Assembly: GCA_030429565.1 (NCBI GenBank) | Contig: JAUIFE010000002.1 | Coordinates: 496,001 to 560,000, forward strand | Origin: Holophagae bacterium | GTDB lineage: Bacteria > Acidobacteriota > Holophagae > Acanthopleuribacterales > Acanthopleuribacteraceae | Length of the DNA stretch: 64,000 nt | Reading direction: 5' to 3' | Shown here: piece after piece, positions 1 to 10,665 of the stretch | Layout: each line of letters starts with the position of its first letter | How positions within the stretch are numbered: the stretch's first letter is position 1 | Program-made: the position numbers and the translations under genes | The notes under the pieces: model-generated | Databases searched by the model: none | What the model was told of the DNA's origin: nothing | Seen by the model: the letters and a program-made list of their open reading frames with translations, nothing else

Positions 1-90
1 GAGGAAGCGACTGATCCAGGAGGCGTTGCGGTCGGTGATTTGGCCTGAAAGAACCTCCTCACCGGTGGTCATAATTTCAACTTTTAACAT
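1..90 (-). CDS. cinA: CinA family protein, N-terminal fragment
   Basis: This is the first 30 codons of a minus-strand gene that runs off the left edge of the window. The translation begins MLKVEIMTTGEEVLSGQITD and continues RNASWISRFL. The TxGEExLxGxxxDxNxxWxxxxL pattern is the start of the MoCF-biosynthesis (molybdopterin-binding-like) domain that opens CinA/PncC proteins. Members of this family are linked to NAD recycling (nicotinamide-nucleotide amidase, ADP-ribose pyrophosphatase) and, in some bacteria, to competence or DNA damage. Only the N-terminus is visible, so presence of the C-terminal amidase domain cannot be judged. It lies downstream of rfbC on the same strand with a 187-base gap, so it may or may not share its transcript. 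Confidence 0.8.
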   Translation of the reverse strand, partial: MLKVEIMTTGEEVLSGQITDRNASWISRFL

Positions 91-277
91 GCTGTCGCGT
101 TCCTTTCACGCCCCGCCAGGGCGTTGGTGGTCACCCCATCATGCGCTAAAAAACGGTGTCCATGGTGAATCGGCGCCTCGGGGTGCATCATCCGACATGG
201 CAAAGCCTGACCCTGGCGGCTTTTGCCGCCGGGTTGGTTTGGCGACGTCATCGGGTCGCGTCATGGATCCTGGGTGC

Positions 278-817
278 TTAGTCTAGCTTTAGGTCTTTAA
301 ACAGTGGGTGGACCACGTCTTTTTCGCTCAGGATGGCGTTTTCGGGATCGGGCCAGTTCAGCCCCAGTTGCGGATCCGACCAAATCACGCCGCGTTCATC
401 CTGCGGCGACCAATAATCGGTGCATTTATAAATGACTTCGGCGGTGTCGCTGGTGACCTGAAAGCCGTGCGCGAAACCGACCGGGACCCACAGCATTTGT
501 TTGTTTTCGCCTGACAAGGTCGCGGCAACGCTTTGACCGAAGGTCGGTGAGTTGGGGCGAATATCGACGGCTACATCCCAAATTTCGCCGGCGATGCAGC
601 GCACCAGTTTGCCTTGCCAGCGGTTGACTTGATAGTGCAAGCCGCGCAGGGTGCCCTTCACGGATTTGGAGTGGTTGTCTTGAACGAACTCGTCCTTGAT
701 GCCGATCTCTTCAAAGACGCGACGGTTGTAGGCTTCCATAAAAAAACCGCGGTGATCGGCAAACACACGGGGCGTAAGTAAGAGGGGTCCTTCGACTGCA
801 AACTTTGTGACTTCCAT
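278..817 (-). CDS. rfbC: dTDP-4-dehydrorhamnose 3,5-epimerase
   Basis: This enzyme catalyses the third step of dTDP-L-rhamnose synthesis, the double epimerisation at C3 and C5 of dTDP-4-keto-6-deoxyglucose, in the cytosol. At 179 residues it has the usual RfbC/RmlC length. The family signatures are in order: ADHRGFFMEAYN (residues 20-31), VQDNHSKSVKGTLRGLHYQ (45-63, containing the catalytic-type His of GLHYQ), a conserved basic VRC segment, then GEIWDVAVDIRPNSPTFGQ (77-95). The remainder is the cupin jelly roll with a YKCTDYWSP segment that normally carries the active-site Tyr. The start ATG at 817 follows a purine-rich stretch. No other rhamnose gene (rfbA, rfbB, rfbD) lies in the window, so it is separated from the rest of the pathway or the rest lies to the left. 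Confidence 0.93.
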   Translation of the reverse strand: MEVTKFAVEGPLLLTPRVFADHRGFFMEAYNRRVFEEIGIKDEFVQDNHSKSVKGTLRGLHYQVNRWQGKLVRCIAGEIWDVAVDIRPNSPTFGQSVAATLSGENKQMLWVPVGFAHGFQVTSDTAEVIYKCTDYWSPQDERGVIWSDPQLGLNWPDPENAILSEKDVVHPLFKDLKLD

Positions 818-882
818 GATCCTACCTTTGTGAAATGCGGTGGTGACCGCTTAATTGACGGGTCTTTAGGTCGCTAACCATA

Positions 883-2172
883 TCAGGTTTTGGGCTCAAC
901 TTCGCCTTCGGAATGGGCGATGATTACGGCCCCTACCGAATCACTGAAAACGTTGGTAGCGGTGCGCAGCATATCGAGCGGGCGGTCGATGGCCAGCATC
1001 GAGCCGACGATGATGCCGACCTGCTCGCCTTTAAGGCCGACGGCGTCGAGCACGATGAAAATCATGACTAATCCTGCCGAGGGAATGCCGGCTGCACCAA
1101 TCGACGCCAACAAAGCGGTGACCACCACCAGCATTTGTTGGGTGAAGCTCAGATCGGCGCCCATCACCTGAGCAATAAACAGCACACCCGCACATTCGTA
1201 CAAGGCGGTGCCGTCCATGTTAACCGTCGCGCCGAGAGGTAAGACAAAGCTGCTGATTTTGTTGTTAACGCCGGCTTGTTCCTCCACGCATTCCATGGTG
1301 ACGGGCAGCGTGGCCGAACTGGAGCTGGTCGAAAATGCAGTCAGCAAGGCGTTGCGCATGTGGGCGAAATGCACCAAGGGGTTTTTGCGCGTGAACAGGT
1401 ATAAAACGATCGGCAAGACGACGAACAGGTGCAGTGAGACACCGATCAAGATGGTCATAAAGTAGGCGCCCAGCGCGGAAAAAAAGCTGGGGTCCTCAAT
1501 CTCATAGATGGCGCGAAATACCAGACCGACCACGCCGAACGGGGCCAGTGCGATGATGGCCCCGGTCATTTTCATCATGGTCTCAAACAGGGAATTGATG
1601 AAGTTGAGCAAGCGGTCGCGGTGTTCGTCGGGCATCGTGGTTAAGGTCACGCCGAAGATGAGGCTGAAAAAGATAATGCCGAGCATGTCCATGTCGGCCA
1701 ACGCCGCGACTGGGTTGGTGGGGACCATGCGCAATATGATTTCGAAGGGCGATCCGGGGGTGGAGAGTTTGCTGGGATCAACGGCCTTCGCGCCCTCTAG
1801 CGCGATTTCGACGCCGTTTCCTGGCGCAATAATGTTGCTGGTGGCAAGGCCGATGGTGATCGCTAACAAACTGGTTAAGGTGTAAAAACCCAATGTCTTG
1901 ATGCCGAGTCGACCGAGATTTTTGCTATCGCCGATGCTGGCGACGCCGACCACAATCGAAGAACCCACCAAGGGCACAATGACCATTTTAAGCAAGCTGA
2001 TAAACAGTTTGCCCATGCCGGTCAAAATGGCCGCCAGCCATACGACGGCCGTGCTGTCGCGGGCGGTATCGGTTAACCCGAAACGCAGGCCGGCGCCGAT
2101 GAGCGCGCCGATGATCATCGCGATAAAAATTTGTATATGTAAGGGTGTTTTGCCGATAGACGGGCCGCTCAT
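883..2172 (-). CDS. Dicarboxylate/glutamate:cation symporter (DAACS family)
   Basis: This is an inner-membrane secondary transporter of 429 residues, the normal length for GltP/GltT/DctA relatives, which import acidic amino acids or C4-dicarboxylates with Na+ or H+. Family landmarks are visible: the serine-rich re-entrant hairpin FSTSSSSATLPVTMECVEE (residues about 278-296), the NMDGTALYE substrate/cation motif after it, and the C-terminal DRPLDMLRTATNVFSDSVG helix. Multiple hydrophobic segments cover the rest. In this last helix the family usually has D-x-x-x-x-x-x-R-T-x-x-N, matched here, where the Arg binds the side-chain carboxylate. The actual substrate cannot be deduced. It is the upstream neighbour of rfbC on the same strand (65-base gap), but there is no functional link. 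Confidence 0.9.
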   Translation of the reverse strand: MSGPSIGKTPLHIQIFIAMIIGALIGAGLRFGLTDTARDSTAVVWLAAILTGMGKLFISLLKMVIVPLVGSSIVVGVASIGDSKNLGRLGIKTLGFYTLTSLLAITIGLATSNIIAPGNGVEIALEGAKAVDPSKLSTPGSPFEIILRMVPTNPVAALADMDMLGIIFFSLIFGVTLTTMPDEHRDRLLNFINSLFETMMKMTGAIIALAPFGVVGLVFRAIYEIEDPSFFSALGAYFMTILIGVSLHLFVVLPIVLYLFTRKNPLVHFAHMRNALLTAFSTSSSSATLPVTMECVEEQAGVNNKISSFVLPLGATVNMDGTALYECAGVLFIAQVMGADLSFTQQMLVVVTALLASIGAAGIPSAGLVMIFIVLDAVGLKGEQVGIIVGSMLAIDRPLDMLRTATNVFSDSVGAVIIAHSEGEVEPKT

Positions 2173-2981
2173 AATGTGTTCTCCGCAACAATAGTGACGC
2201 TTCTGCTTAAGGATAAACGGCCCAGGCCAACCGATTGGTGGGCGCGGAGGTCGGCGCTTGCAACGGTTGGTGAAACAAAAAGGGATCGCCGGCGGCAGGT
2301 TTTGGCGACACGGCGCCCGAAAAGGCGGGCCTAGAGCCGCAAGTCGGCCAGGGTCGGCATGATTGGCGGCAGTTAGAAGGTCTTGCCGCTCATTCTAGCC
2401 GAGCGGGGAGAGGCCCGCGACCTCTTTTCGGTGCACTCAGTGTCGAGTGGGCGGACAAAGCGTGGCGGTGAAACATCAGCCGGCGGCCGTGGCGTGGTTT
2501 TTTTGCAACGGCGTTCGTTGGGTTGCGGGTTTTAGCCGGTGCGAAAAACGGGGAACGGCACGCCGTTTGCCCTGCGATTATCCGTTGCAGGTGACAACCG
2601 AATCAAGGCGCGGCAGCGCTGCGGTGCGGCGCTTTTGCGGTGTATCCCCGCTTGGAGACAGAGGGGTTTTAGAAGACAAGTCTTGGCGATAGTGAGGTTA
2701 GTGTGAAAAAGGTTTAAAAAAAGCCGGCCTGGTTCTTGCTTCTCTTCTGGCCAGTCGCGTGCGCGTTACGCGAAATTTTCTTTGAAACATGCCGACTTTC
2801 ACCTATGATCGGATGAAAATTGAGGTTGTGGATGGCCGCGCCCCTGCGTTTTTTTGCTTTTACTTTACTTTTGAAAGATGATTTTAAGGACGGCCTCCTT
2901 GAACCACACCTCGGCGTGAATCGTTGCAGTTTCCGAAACGTCGCCGCGTTATCGGAAGACCTGCGAAAGTGAGGACTTTTT
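2173..2981. other. Intergenic region between symporter and glmS
   Basis: About 0.8 kb separate the divergently transcribed symporter and glmS. Short open frames occur here on both strands but their translations are arginine/serine-rich, lack a ribosome binding site and resemble nothing, so I do not call a gene. The only structured element I can support is a sigma-70-like promoter near the glmS end. The motif set expected for a glmS ribozyme is not seen ahead of glmS. Confidence 0.5.
2782..2809 (+). promoter_or_regulatory. Candidate sigma-70 promoter for glmS
   Basis: TTGAAA at 2782-2787 and TATGAT at 2804-2809 are separated by 16 bases, a good vegetative-promoter match. It points towards glmS and would give a leader of roughly 165 bases. 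Confidence 0.45.
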
Positions 2982-4808
2982 ATGTGTGGCATCGTTGGTT
3001 ATGTTGGGATGCGCAAAGCCGCCCCGATTCTTTTGAACGGATTGAAACGACTGGAGTATCGCGGCTACGATTCGGCCGGTCTGGTCACGGTCGATAAATC
3101 GGGATCGCGCCGCTACCGCGTCGTCGGTCGCGTTCAGAATCTCGACAAATTGGTAAAAGGGCTCGATCTTCCCATGACCTGCGGTATTGCCCATACGCGG
3201 TGGGCCACACATGGCAAACCAAATGAAACCAATGCGCACCCTCACACCGATGAGACCCAGCAATTTTATGTGGTTCACAACGGCATCATTGAAAACCACG
3301 AAAAACTGCGGGCTCAATTGGAAGCCGACGGCGCTCATTTTCATACCGAAACCGATACCGAAGTCGTGGTGCAACTGATTGCCAAGTTCTTTGACGGGAG
3401 CTTGGAAGCCGCCGTTGAAGAAGCCTTGAAGCATTTGGACGGCACCTTTGGGATCGCTGTTGTTTCAGCCGCCGACCCCATGAAAATCGTCGTTGCCCGT
3501 CGCGGTTCCCCTGTCATTATCGGCATTGGAAAAGACGAAATGTTTGTCGCCAGTGATGTTTCGGCCATCGTGCAGTACACGGACCAGGTTATCTACATGG
3601 AAGATAACGAGTTGGCAGTACTGACACCAAACGATTACCAAATGATGTCGTTCGATCACAAGCCAATTCAGCGCGAAACCTTCCAAATTGATTGGAAAGT
3701 AGAAGACGAAGGCCTCAATGGTTTTCCTCATTTCATGCTCAAAGAGATTTACGACCAGCCGGAAACCGTGCGCAACGCCTGTCGTGGCCGCATGACCGTT
3801 TCCGAGGGCGTCGCCGTGTTGGGCGGTCTTCAGTCCAAGATGGACGAAATTAAGAACTTGCGCAAATTGATCATCGTTTCTTGCGGCACCAGCTACCATG
3901 CCGGCCTGATTGGGCGCTACATTTTCGAGGCGCTGACCGATCTCAACGTCGAGGTCGAATTGGCGAGTGAATTCCGTTACCGGCGTTTGCGGTTGGACGA
4001 AACCACCGGGGTTCTGGCGATCAGCCAGAGCGGCGAGACCATCGATACCCTGGCCGCGATTCGCGAAGCGCGCCGTAAAGGTGCCTTGACCATCGGTTTG
4101 GTGAATGTGGTCGGTTCGACGATTGCCCGCGAAACCGATTGCGGTGTTTATTGTCACGCAGGCCCCGAAATCGGCGTAGCCTCCACCAAGATCTTTGTGT
4201 CCCAGCTCGTGATTCTCAACCTCATGGCGCTGTTAATTGGGCGCTATCAATCGGTTTCGCTCAACGAAGGCGTTAGCCTGATTAAGGCTTTAAAGCACCT
4301 GCCCGATCAAATCGCCGACATTTTGTCGCGCGCCAATCAGTTGGAAGAGCTGGCTCGCACCTATCACAAGTACGAAAACTGCTTGTTTATCGGGCGCCAA
4401 ACCCATGCCGCCGTCGCCATGGAAGGTTCGCTAAAGCTCAAGGAAATTTCCTACATCCACGCGGAGGCCTACGCCGCCGGCGAAATGAAACACGGTCCGA
4501 TTTCTCTGATTACCGAGAACTTCCCGACCATCGCCCTACTGGCGAATGATGCCAGCTATGACAAAATGCTGAGTAATATCCAGGAAATCCGTGCCCGTAG
4601 CGGTCCGGTTCTGGCAATTACTTACGAAGGCGACGACCAATGTCATCGCCACTGTGACGATCTCTTCCGCGTGCCGGAAACACACGATCTGCTGCAGCCG
4701 ATTCTGAGCACGATTCCCTTGCAGTTGTTCGCCTATTACTGTGCCAGGTACCGCGGTACCGAGATCGACAAACCGCGAAATCTCGCCAAAAGCGTCACCG
4801 TCGAGTAA
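2982..4808 (+). CDS. glmS: Glutamine--fructose-6-phosphate aminotransferase (isomerizing)
   Basis: GlmS makes glucosamine-6-phosphate from fructose-6-phosphate and glutamine, the entry step to peptidoglycan and LPS amino sugars, in the cytosol. The 608-residue length is typical. The N-terminal Ntn glutaminase domain starts MCGIVGYVG, whose Cys2 becomes the nucleophile after Met removal, and contains CGIAHTRWATHG near residue 67. Two SIS sugar-isomerase domains follow, with VSCGTSYHAGL (about 305), SQSGETIDTL (about 352) and HAEAYAAGEMKHGPISLI (about 492). The protein ends in NLAKSVTVE, the conserved C-terminal tail that closes the active site. The start ATG is set by the required MCGI sequence and a GTGAGGA ribosome site. 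The gene stands alone, with a candidate promoter upstream and a strong terminator downstream. Confidence 0.97.
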   Translation: MCGIVGYVGMRKAAPILLNGLKRLEYRGYDSAGLVTVDKSGSRRYRVVGRVQNLDKLVKGLDLPMTCGIAHTRWATHGKPNETNAHPHTDETQQFYVVHNGIIENHEKLRAQLEADGAHFHTETDTEVVVQLIAKFFDGSLEAAVEEALKHLDGTFGIAVVSAADPMKIVVARRGSPVIIGIGKDEMFVASDVSAIVQYTDQVIYMEDNELAVLTPNDYQMMSFDHKPIQRETFQIDWKVEDEGLNGFPHFMLKEIYDQPETVRNACRGRMTVSEGVAVLGGLQSKMDEIKNLRKLIIVSCGTSYHAGLIGRYIFEALTDLNVEVELASEFRYRRLRLDETTGVLAISQSGETIDTLAAIREARRKGALTIGLVNVVGSTIARETDCGVYCHAGPEIGVASTKIFVSQLVILNLMALLIGRYQSVSLNEGVSLIKALKHLPDQIADILSRANQLEELARTYHKYENCLFIGRQTHAAVAMEGSLKLKEISYIHAEAYAAGEMKHGPISLITENFPTIALLANDASYDKMLSNIQEIRARSGPVLAITYEGDDQCHRHCDDLFRVPETHDLLQPILSTIPLQLFAYYCARYRGTEIDKPRNLAKSVTVE

Positions 4809-4832
4809 GGTGACTTCTGGTCTGATTGCGGC

Positions 4833-4875
4833 AAAAAGGCCTCCCGCAAACGCGGAGAGGCCTTTTATTTTTATG
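4833..4875 (+). terminator. Rho-independent terminator after glmS
   Basis: An A-rich left arm AAAAGGCCTCCCGC pairs with GCGGAGAGGCCTTTT (one bulged base) across a short AAAC loop, and the right arm runs into TTTTATTTTTATG. It ends the glmS transcript 25 bases after the stop codon. Confidence 0.88.
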
Positions 4876-5013
4876 TTTTTCCGGGAGTTGCCGTAAGGTT
4901 TACCTGGTATTGTTCGGCGCTTTTATCTAAAATGTGGCCGTTCGTGAGTTCAATGTGGGGTCTTTGTCTCCAGCTAGAGCTCGAGAGGCACCTGCCTTTT
5001 GGAGTGATTGAGG

Positions 5014-5038
5014 ACCAGGCAAGGATAAAACGCCTGGT
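5014..5038. promoter_or_regulatory. Dyad upstream of the act operon
   Basis: ACCAGGC (5014-5020) and GCCTGGT (5032-5038) form a perfect 7-base inverted repeat around AAGGATAAAAC, about 100 bases before actA. The spacer holds an A/T-rich GATAAA that could serve as a -10 element, so the dyad could be an operator or a leader hairpin. Function is inferred from position only. Confidence 0.3.
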
Positions 5039-5137
5039 GGTTCCCAAATTCCACTAGCCACGGCTCGTCGTGTCTTGATTTTTTTATGTCATGGGAACCA
5101 CGTGAGGAACTAAAAGGAACAGTTGGGTGATATTTCG

Positions 5138-5692
5138 ATGAAAAACACGACTAAGTTTGTGAGTGTCGTCACATTTCTGGTTGCCGTATGTGCGCTTGTC
5201 GGCGTGACGGCTTTCGGACAGGGCGAGCGGATTAAGACCGCGAACAAAGAAGTTCCGGTTGGCGCATACGCGCCGAAGCAGCCCATTGATTACAGTCACA
5301 AGTTGCATGCGGGCGATCTCAAGATCGAGTGCAAAAACTGCCACACTTACGCCCGTCGTTCACGATCCGCGGGGATTCCCGCCCTCGAGCAGTGCATGCA
5401 ATGCCATGTGCTGATTGCAAGGGATCGCGATCCAATCAAAGAAATTGTCAAAGCATACGAAAAGAAGGAAGCGATTGAATGGGTGAAAGTCCATGACTTA
5501 CCTGATTTCGTTTATTTCGACCACTCGCGCCACATCAAGGCTGGTTTTGAATGCCAAACTTGCCACGGCCCAGTGGAAGAGATGGAAGTGCTTTATCGGC
5601 ACGCACCGCTTACCATGGGCTGGTGTGTGAATTGCCACCGCGACAATTTGGACAAGGGCGCATCGTTAGACTGTCTAACGTGCCACAAGTAA
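5138..5692 (+). CDS. actA: Alternative complex III pentaheme cytochrome c subunit ActA
   Basis: ActA is the periplasmic multiheme c-type cytochrome of alternative complex III, a quinol:electron-acceptor oxidoreductase that replaces the bc1 complex. Five CxxCH sites are present at residues 65-69, 86-90, 139-143, 163-167 and 179-183, matching the pentaheme form. A signal sequence MKNTTKFVSVVTFLVAVCAL opens the protein and AFGQ is a likely cleavage region. I start at ATG 5138, which gives the clean signal peptide; a TTG at 5123 lies in frame and has a closer AAAGGAAC ribosome site, so a start five codons earlier is possible. It is the first gene of the actABCDEF operon and is followed by actB after 12 bases. 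Confidence 0.93.
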   Translation: MKNTTKFVSVVTFLVAVCALVGVTAFGQGERIKTANKEVPVGAYAPKQPIDYSHKLHAGDLKIECKNCHTYARRSRSAGIPALEQCMQCHVLIARDRDPIKEIVKAYEKKEAIEWVKVHDLPDFVYFDHSRHIKAGFECQTCHGPVEEMEVLYRHAPLTMGWCVNCHRDNLDKGASLDCLTCHK

Positions 5693-5704
5693 GTGAGGTA
5701 ATTC

Positions 5705-8700
5705 ATGGCCAAAAAGATTAATAGAAGAGACTTTCTCGGACTGATGGGTCTGGGTGGTGTTGCCGCGGCCACATTGAGCTGTGATTACCAACCGACCGAT
5801 TACGAAGAGGGCTTTGACGAAACGTGGAAACCCTGGGTCGAGCCGGTTGAAGGCGATATTCCCTATGTTCCCCGTTATTACGCGACTTCCGTTCCCGAAT
5901 TGGGGAGCATTGGTCTTCACATCAAGACCATTAACGGTCGTGCACAAAAAACCGAAGGCAATCCAAGCCACCCCGTCAACATGGGGACCTTGAGTGCCCG
6001 CCACCAAACGATCATTCAGAACCTTTATTCACCTGATCGCGTGCGCAAACCCTTGCTTAACGGCAAGGCAATTACCCGCGCTGAAATGACGCGCGTGCTT
6101 AAAGAGAAGTTGGCTGCCGCCAAAGGCGCCGATGTGACGGTACTTGCCGGTGACATCAGCGGGGCGACGCAGGATTTTTGGACCAACTTCACCGCAGCCA
6201 TGGGATCCGGTCGTTTGGTTCGCTACAACGCTTTCACCGACAGCTACTGGGCAACGGCCTCCGAAAAAGTTTTCGGTCGCGCCGACGTTCCGTTCATCAA
6301 CCTCGCCGGCACCGATTTGGTGCTGTCGTTTGGTGCACGTTTCCTCGATAGCTGGGGTGATCACACCGCACACGCACGCAACTGGGCGGCCATGAAAAAG
6401 GTCGACCACGGCAAACGCGGTAAACACGTTCAAATCGAGACGCGCACGTCTTCGACCGGTTCCGCCGCCGATACGCGCTTGCATTGCAAGCCAGGCAGCG
6501 AATCCGTCGTCTTGCTGGCGGTTCTCAAAGAAGTTGCCGCCAAAAGCAGCAAACTGAGTGGTGAGGACCAAGCGGCGATTGCCGGTTTGGTTGCCAACGC
6601 ATCGCTGAGTGCCGCTGCCCAAGCCGCCGACTTAAAAGAAGCCGACCTCAAGCATTTGGTAGACGACCTGATCGCCGCCAAATCCGCCGTGGTTCTGCCA
6701 GCCGAAAACACCGTGTTGGGTGACCAGTCATTGGCACACCACGCGGCGGTTCTGTTGCTCAACAAAGCGTTGGGCGGCGTTGGCAAGCATTACAACTACA
6801 GCGCGGCCAAGCCGGCAACGCGCACGGTTCACCACAGCGACATCAGTGACCTGGTGCAAAAGCTGAACGGTGGCACGGTTGATGTGCTGATCGTTTTGGG
6901 GAACCCCAATCCGGCCCACAGCCTGCCAGGCAACCTCAAGTTCGCCGAGGCGATGAAGAAAGCCAAGTTCTCGATTGCGTTTGCTCACAGCAACGACGAG
7001 ACCACCGCTTTGGCCGACTTGATCGTGCCCAACCACCATTCGCTGGAAGCGTGGGGCGAGGTAAACACCTACGAAGGCCTCAACATGTTGCAACAGCCGG
7101 TCATGCGACCGCGCTGGGAAATGGCCCAGGCTGAAGACCACGTCCTCAGTCTCAGCAAGGAATTGGCGCCCGAAGCCTTTGCTCAAGAGACGATGCGTGA
7201 GTACGTCAAGGCGAGCTTCATGGCACGTTTCGGCGCTGAAGCGGTTGACGGCGGTAAGTTCTGGCGCGATAGCTTGAAAGCCGGTGGTCGTTTGGCGATG
7301 GCTGAAAGCGGCGAAGATCTGCCTCTGGCCGCCAACATGGACGCGGGTTTCATGAGTGCGATCGCACCGATGAGCCTGTCCGGCTTGGCCCTGATCGTAC
7401 AAGAGTCACCGCGCTTCGGCGATGGCTCCGGTGCGACCAGCGGTTGGATGCAGGAATTACCTGAAGCCATGACCGGCGTGACCTGGGACTCGTTCTTGGA
7501 AATGAGCCACGGCGATGCCAAAGCCAATGGCTTGAAATACGGTCAAGAAGTGAGCTTTAGCGTTAACGGCGCCGAGCTGACGATGCCGCTGATCACCTCG
7601 CAAACCATTCCCGATGGTGTGGTTTACATGGAGACTGGTCAGGGTCGTACCGTTGCGCAGCAAACCTTTGTGCGCGGCGCCAACGCCTTTAACTTGTTTG
7701 GCGGCGGCGTGAACAGTGCGGGCGTATTTGCCTTCGCACCGACCGCGATTCAGCCCAAGGCAACCGGTAAAAAAGTAAAAGTGGCGACCTACCACTTGCC
7801 AGGCATCGGTGATCAGCAGTACACGCCGCTGAGCCCTTCGCCTTACTTCCACGAAGAAAAAGGCAAGCCGGACCACCGCTTTGAGCGCGATCTGCACCAA
7901 TCGATCACGCTGGAAGATTTGGCCCACGGCGGTCACCACGGCGGACACCACGGTGTGCCGCACGACAAGAAACTGGCGTTTGTCGAGCACCAAGACACGA
8001 ACTTCTACGAAGATCGCGGCACGGATCCCGTTGTTTGGGGTCGTGATCAGAAGTTTTACGAGCCCTACAAATGGGAAATGGTGGTCGACCTCGATACCTG
8101 TAACGGTTGTGGCTCCTGTGTGACCGCGTGTTACGCGGAAAACAACCTGCCGGTTGTCGGTAAAGACCAGGTTGCCAAAGGTCGCGAGATGGCCTGGATG
8201 CGGATTGACCGCTTCCTGATGGTTCATCACGACGAGCACGGCAACAGCAAAGTCGACGTGAACTTTATGCCGATGATGTGTCAACAGTGCGGCAACGCAC
8301 CTTGTGAATCGGTTTGCCCCTCACTCGCGACTTACCACAACAAAGAAGGCCTCAACGCAATGGTTTACAACCGTTGTGTCGGTACCCGTTACTGCGCGAA
8401 CAACTGCTCGTACAAAGTGCGTCGCTTCAACTGGTTTAGCTTCGCATGGGACGACGACGCCCGTTGGTACACCAACCCCACCGTTTCGGTTCGTCACAAA
8501 GGGGTTATGGAGAAATGTACCTTCTGTTCGCAACGGATTCGCGATGCGCGCAACAAGGCAAAAGACGAAGGTCGTTTGGTTCAAGACGGCGACTTCCAAA
8601 CCGCTTGCCAACAGGTATGCCCCTCCAAGTGCATTTCCTTCGGCAACTACATGGACCAACAGAGCGAGGTTTACAAACTGGCTCACGACCAACGCGCCTA

Positions 8701-8782
8701 CCGTGCGCTGGACAGCCACATCAAGACCAAACCCGGTGTGTCTTACCTTAAGCGCACGACATTCGACAAAGGTCACGCGTGA
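5705..8782 (+). CDS. actB: Alternative complex III molybdopterin-like/iron-sulfur subunit ActB
   Basis: ActB is a fusion of a molybdopterin-oxidoreductase-like domain (in characterised complexes without a Mo cofactor) and a ferredoxin-type domain carrying the Fe-S clusters, peripheral on the periplasmic side. The 1025 residues fit. The N-terminus has a twin-arginine-type signal NRRDFLGLMGLGGVAAATLS. The first 700 residues show the degenerate molybdopterin fold (for example IVPNHHSLEAWGEVNTYEGL). A His-rich linker HGGHHGGHHG lies near 740. The C-terminal part has four cysteine groups: CNGCGSCVTAC, CQQCGNAPCESVCP, CVGTRYCANNC, and CTFCSQRI with a later CQQVCPSKC, consistent with three 4Fe-4S clusters and one 3Fe-4S cluster as in the NrfC-like family. 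It sits between actA and actC. Confidence 0.94.
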   Translation: MAKKINRRDFLGLMGLGGVAAATLSCDYQPTDYEEGFDETWKPWVEPVEGDIPYVPRYYATSVPELGSIGLHIKTINGRAQKTEGNPSHPVNMGTLSARHQTIIQNLYSPDRVRKPLLNGKAITRAEMTRVLKEKLAAAKGADVTVLAGDISGATQDFWTNFTAAMGSGRLVRYNAFTDSYWATASEKVFGRADVPFINLAGTDLVLSFGARFLDSWGDHTAHARNWAAMKKVDHGKRGKHVQIETRTSSTGSAADTRLHCKPGSESVVLLAVLKEVAAKSSKLSGEDQAAIAGLVANASLSAAAQAADLKEADLKHLVDDLIAAKSAVVLPAENTVLGDQSLAHHAAVLLLNKALGGVGKHYNYSAAKPATRTVHHSDISDLVQKLNGGTVDVLIVLGNPNPAHSLPGNLKFAEAMKKAKFSIAFAHSNDETTALADLIVPNHHSLEAWGEVNTYEGLNMLQQPVMRPRWEMAQAEDHVLSLSKELAPEAFAQETMREYVKASFMARFGAEAVDGGKFWRDSLKAGGRLAMAESGEDLPLAANMDAGFMSAIAPMSLSGLALIVQESPRFGDGSGATSGWMQELPEAMTGVTWDSFLEMSHGDAKANGLKYGQEVSFSVNGAELTMPLITSQTIPDGVVYMETGQGRTVAQQTFVRGANAFNLFGGGVNSAGVFAFAPTAIQPKATGKKVKVATYHLPGIGDQQYTPLSPSPYFHEEKGKPDHRFERDLHQSITLEDLAHGGHHGGHHGVPHDKKLAFVEHQDTNFYEDRGTDPVVWGRDQKFYEPYKWEMVVDLDTCNGCGSCVTACYAENNLPVVGKDQVAKGREMAWMRIDRFLMVHHDEHGNSKVDVNFMPMMCQQCGNAPCESVCPSLATYHNKEGLNAMVYNRCVGTRYCANNCSYKVRRFNWFSFAWDDDARWYTNPTVSVRHKGVMEKCTFCSQRIRDARNKAKDEGRLVQDGDFQTACQQVCPSKCISFGNYMDQQSEVYKLAHDQRAYRALDSHIKTKPGVSYLKRTTFDKGHA

Positions 8783-8800
8783 TCGAGAGGGTGAGTTAAA

Positions 8801-10155
<1,355 letters not shown>

Positions 10156-10156
<1 letters not shown>

Positions 10157-10665
10157 TGAGTAACAGCAGTGTTCCCGGTGTTCTGGGGATCTACTCTCAC
10201 ATGGACACGCTGATTGACGCGATCCATCACTTCAAGGAGCGCGGCCGCGACGACATTAAGGTTCACTCTCCTTGCCCGCACCACGATTTGGACCACGCCC
10301 TCGACGAACCGGTTAGCCCCGTGCGCCGTTTCACCTTGTTGGGCGGCTTGACCGGCTGTACGTTCGGTTTTGTGTTCACCTCGTTCGCCTCGCTCGACTG
10401 GATTTTGCCGACCTCCGGTAAACCCGTGGTCGCGCCGCTGGCGTTCACCGTGGTTGCCTTCGAATTGACGATTCTGTTCGGTTCGTTGTTCACCTTGTTG
10501 GGCATCATTCTCAACGCCAAATTGTTCCGCAAACGCACCACGCTGTACGATGATCGTTTTACCGACGACAAGTTCGGCATCTTCATTCCTTGCAGCAAAA
10601 GCGAATACGACGCGATGGCCAAGGAACTGACGGAGAACGGCGCGGAAGAGGTGAAGCATGCGTAA
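10156..10665 (+). CDS. actD: Alternative complex III subunit ActD (DUF3341)
   Basis: ActD is a small DUF3341-family membrane protein of the complex, anchored by a two-helix hairpin. The 169-residue protein starts with a soluble part that has the family's GVLGIYSHMDTLIDAIHHF pattern (a segment like this recurs in ActD proteins). It then has two hydrophobic stretches (about residues 56-75 and 93-116) and ends in a soluble region with CSKSEYDAMAKEL. The start overlaps the actC stop by one base and the 3' end overlaps actE by eight bases, so the three genes are tightly coupled. Confidence 0.92.

Noticed and set aside
215..230. GGCGGC-TTTT-GCCGCC hairpin after rfbC
   Set aside because: A perfect six-base stem but no T-run follows it on the minus strand, so I do not call it a terminator.
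2760..2981. glmS ribozyme
   Set aside because: The gene is glmS, but I do not see the conserved ribozyme core and the distribution of this riboswitch is mainly in Firmicutes and relatives.
2447..2992. Short open frames on both strands upstream of glmS
   Set aside because: Their translations are Arg/Ser/Gly-rich with no ribosome site or recognisable features; they overlap the candidate promoter.
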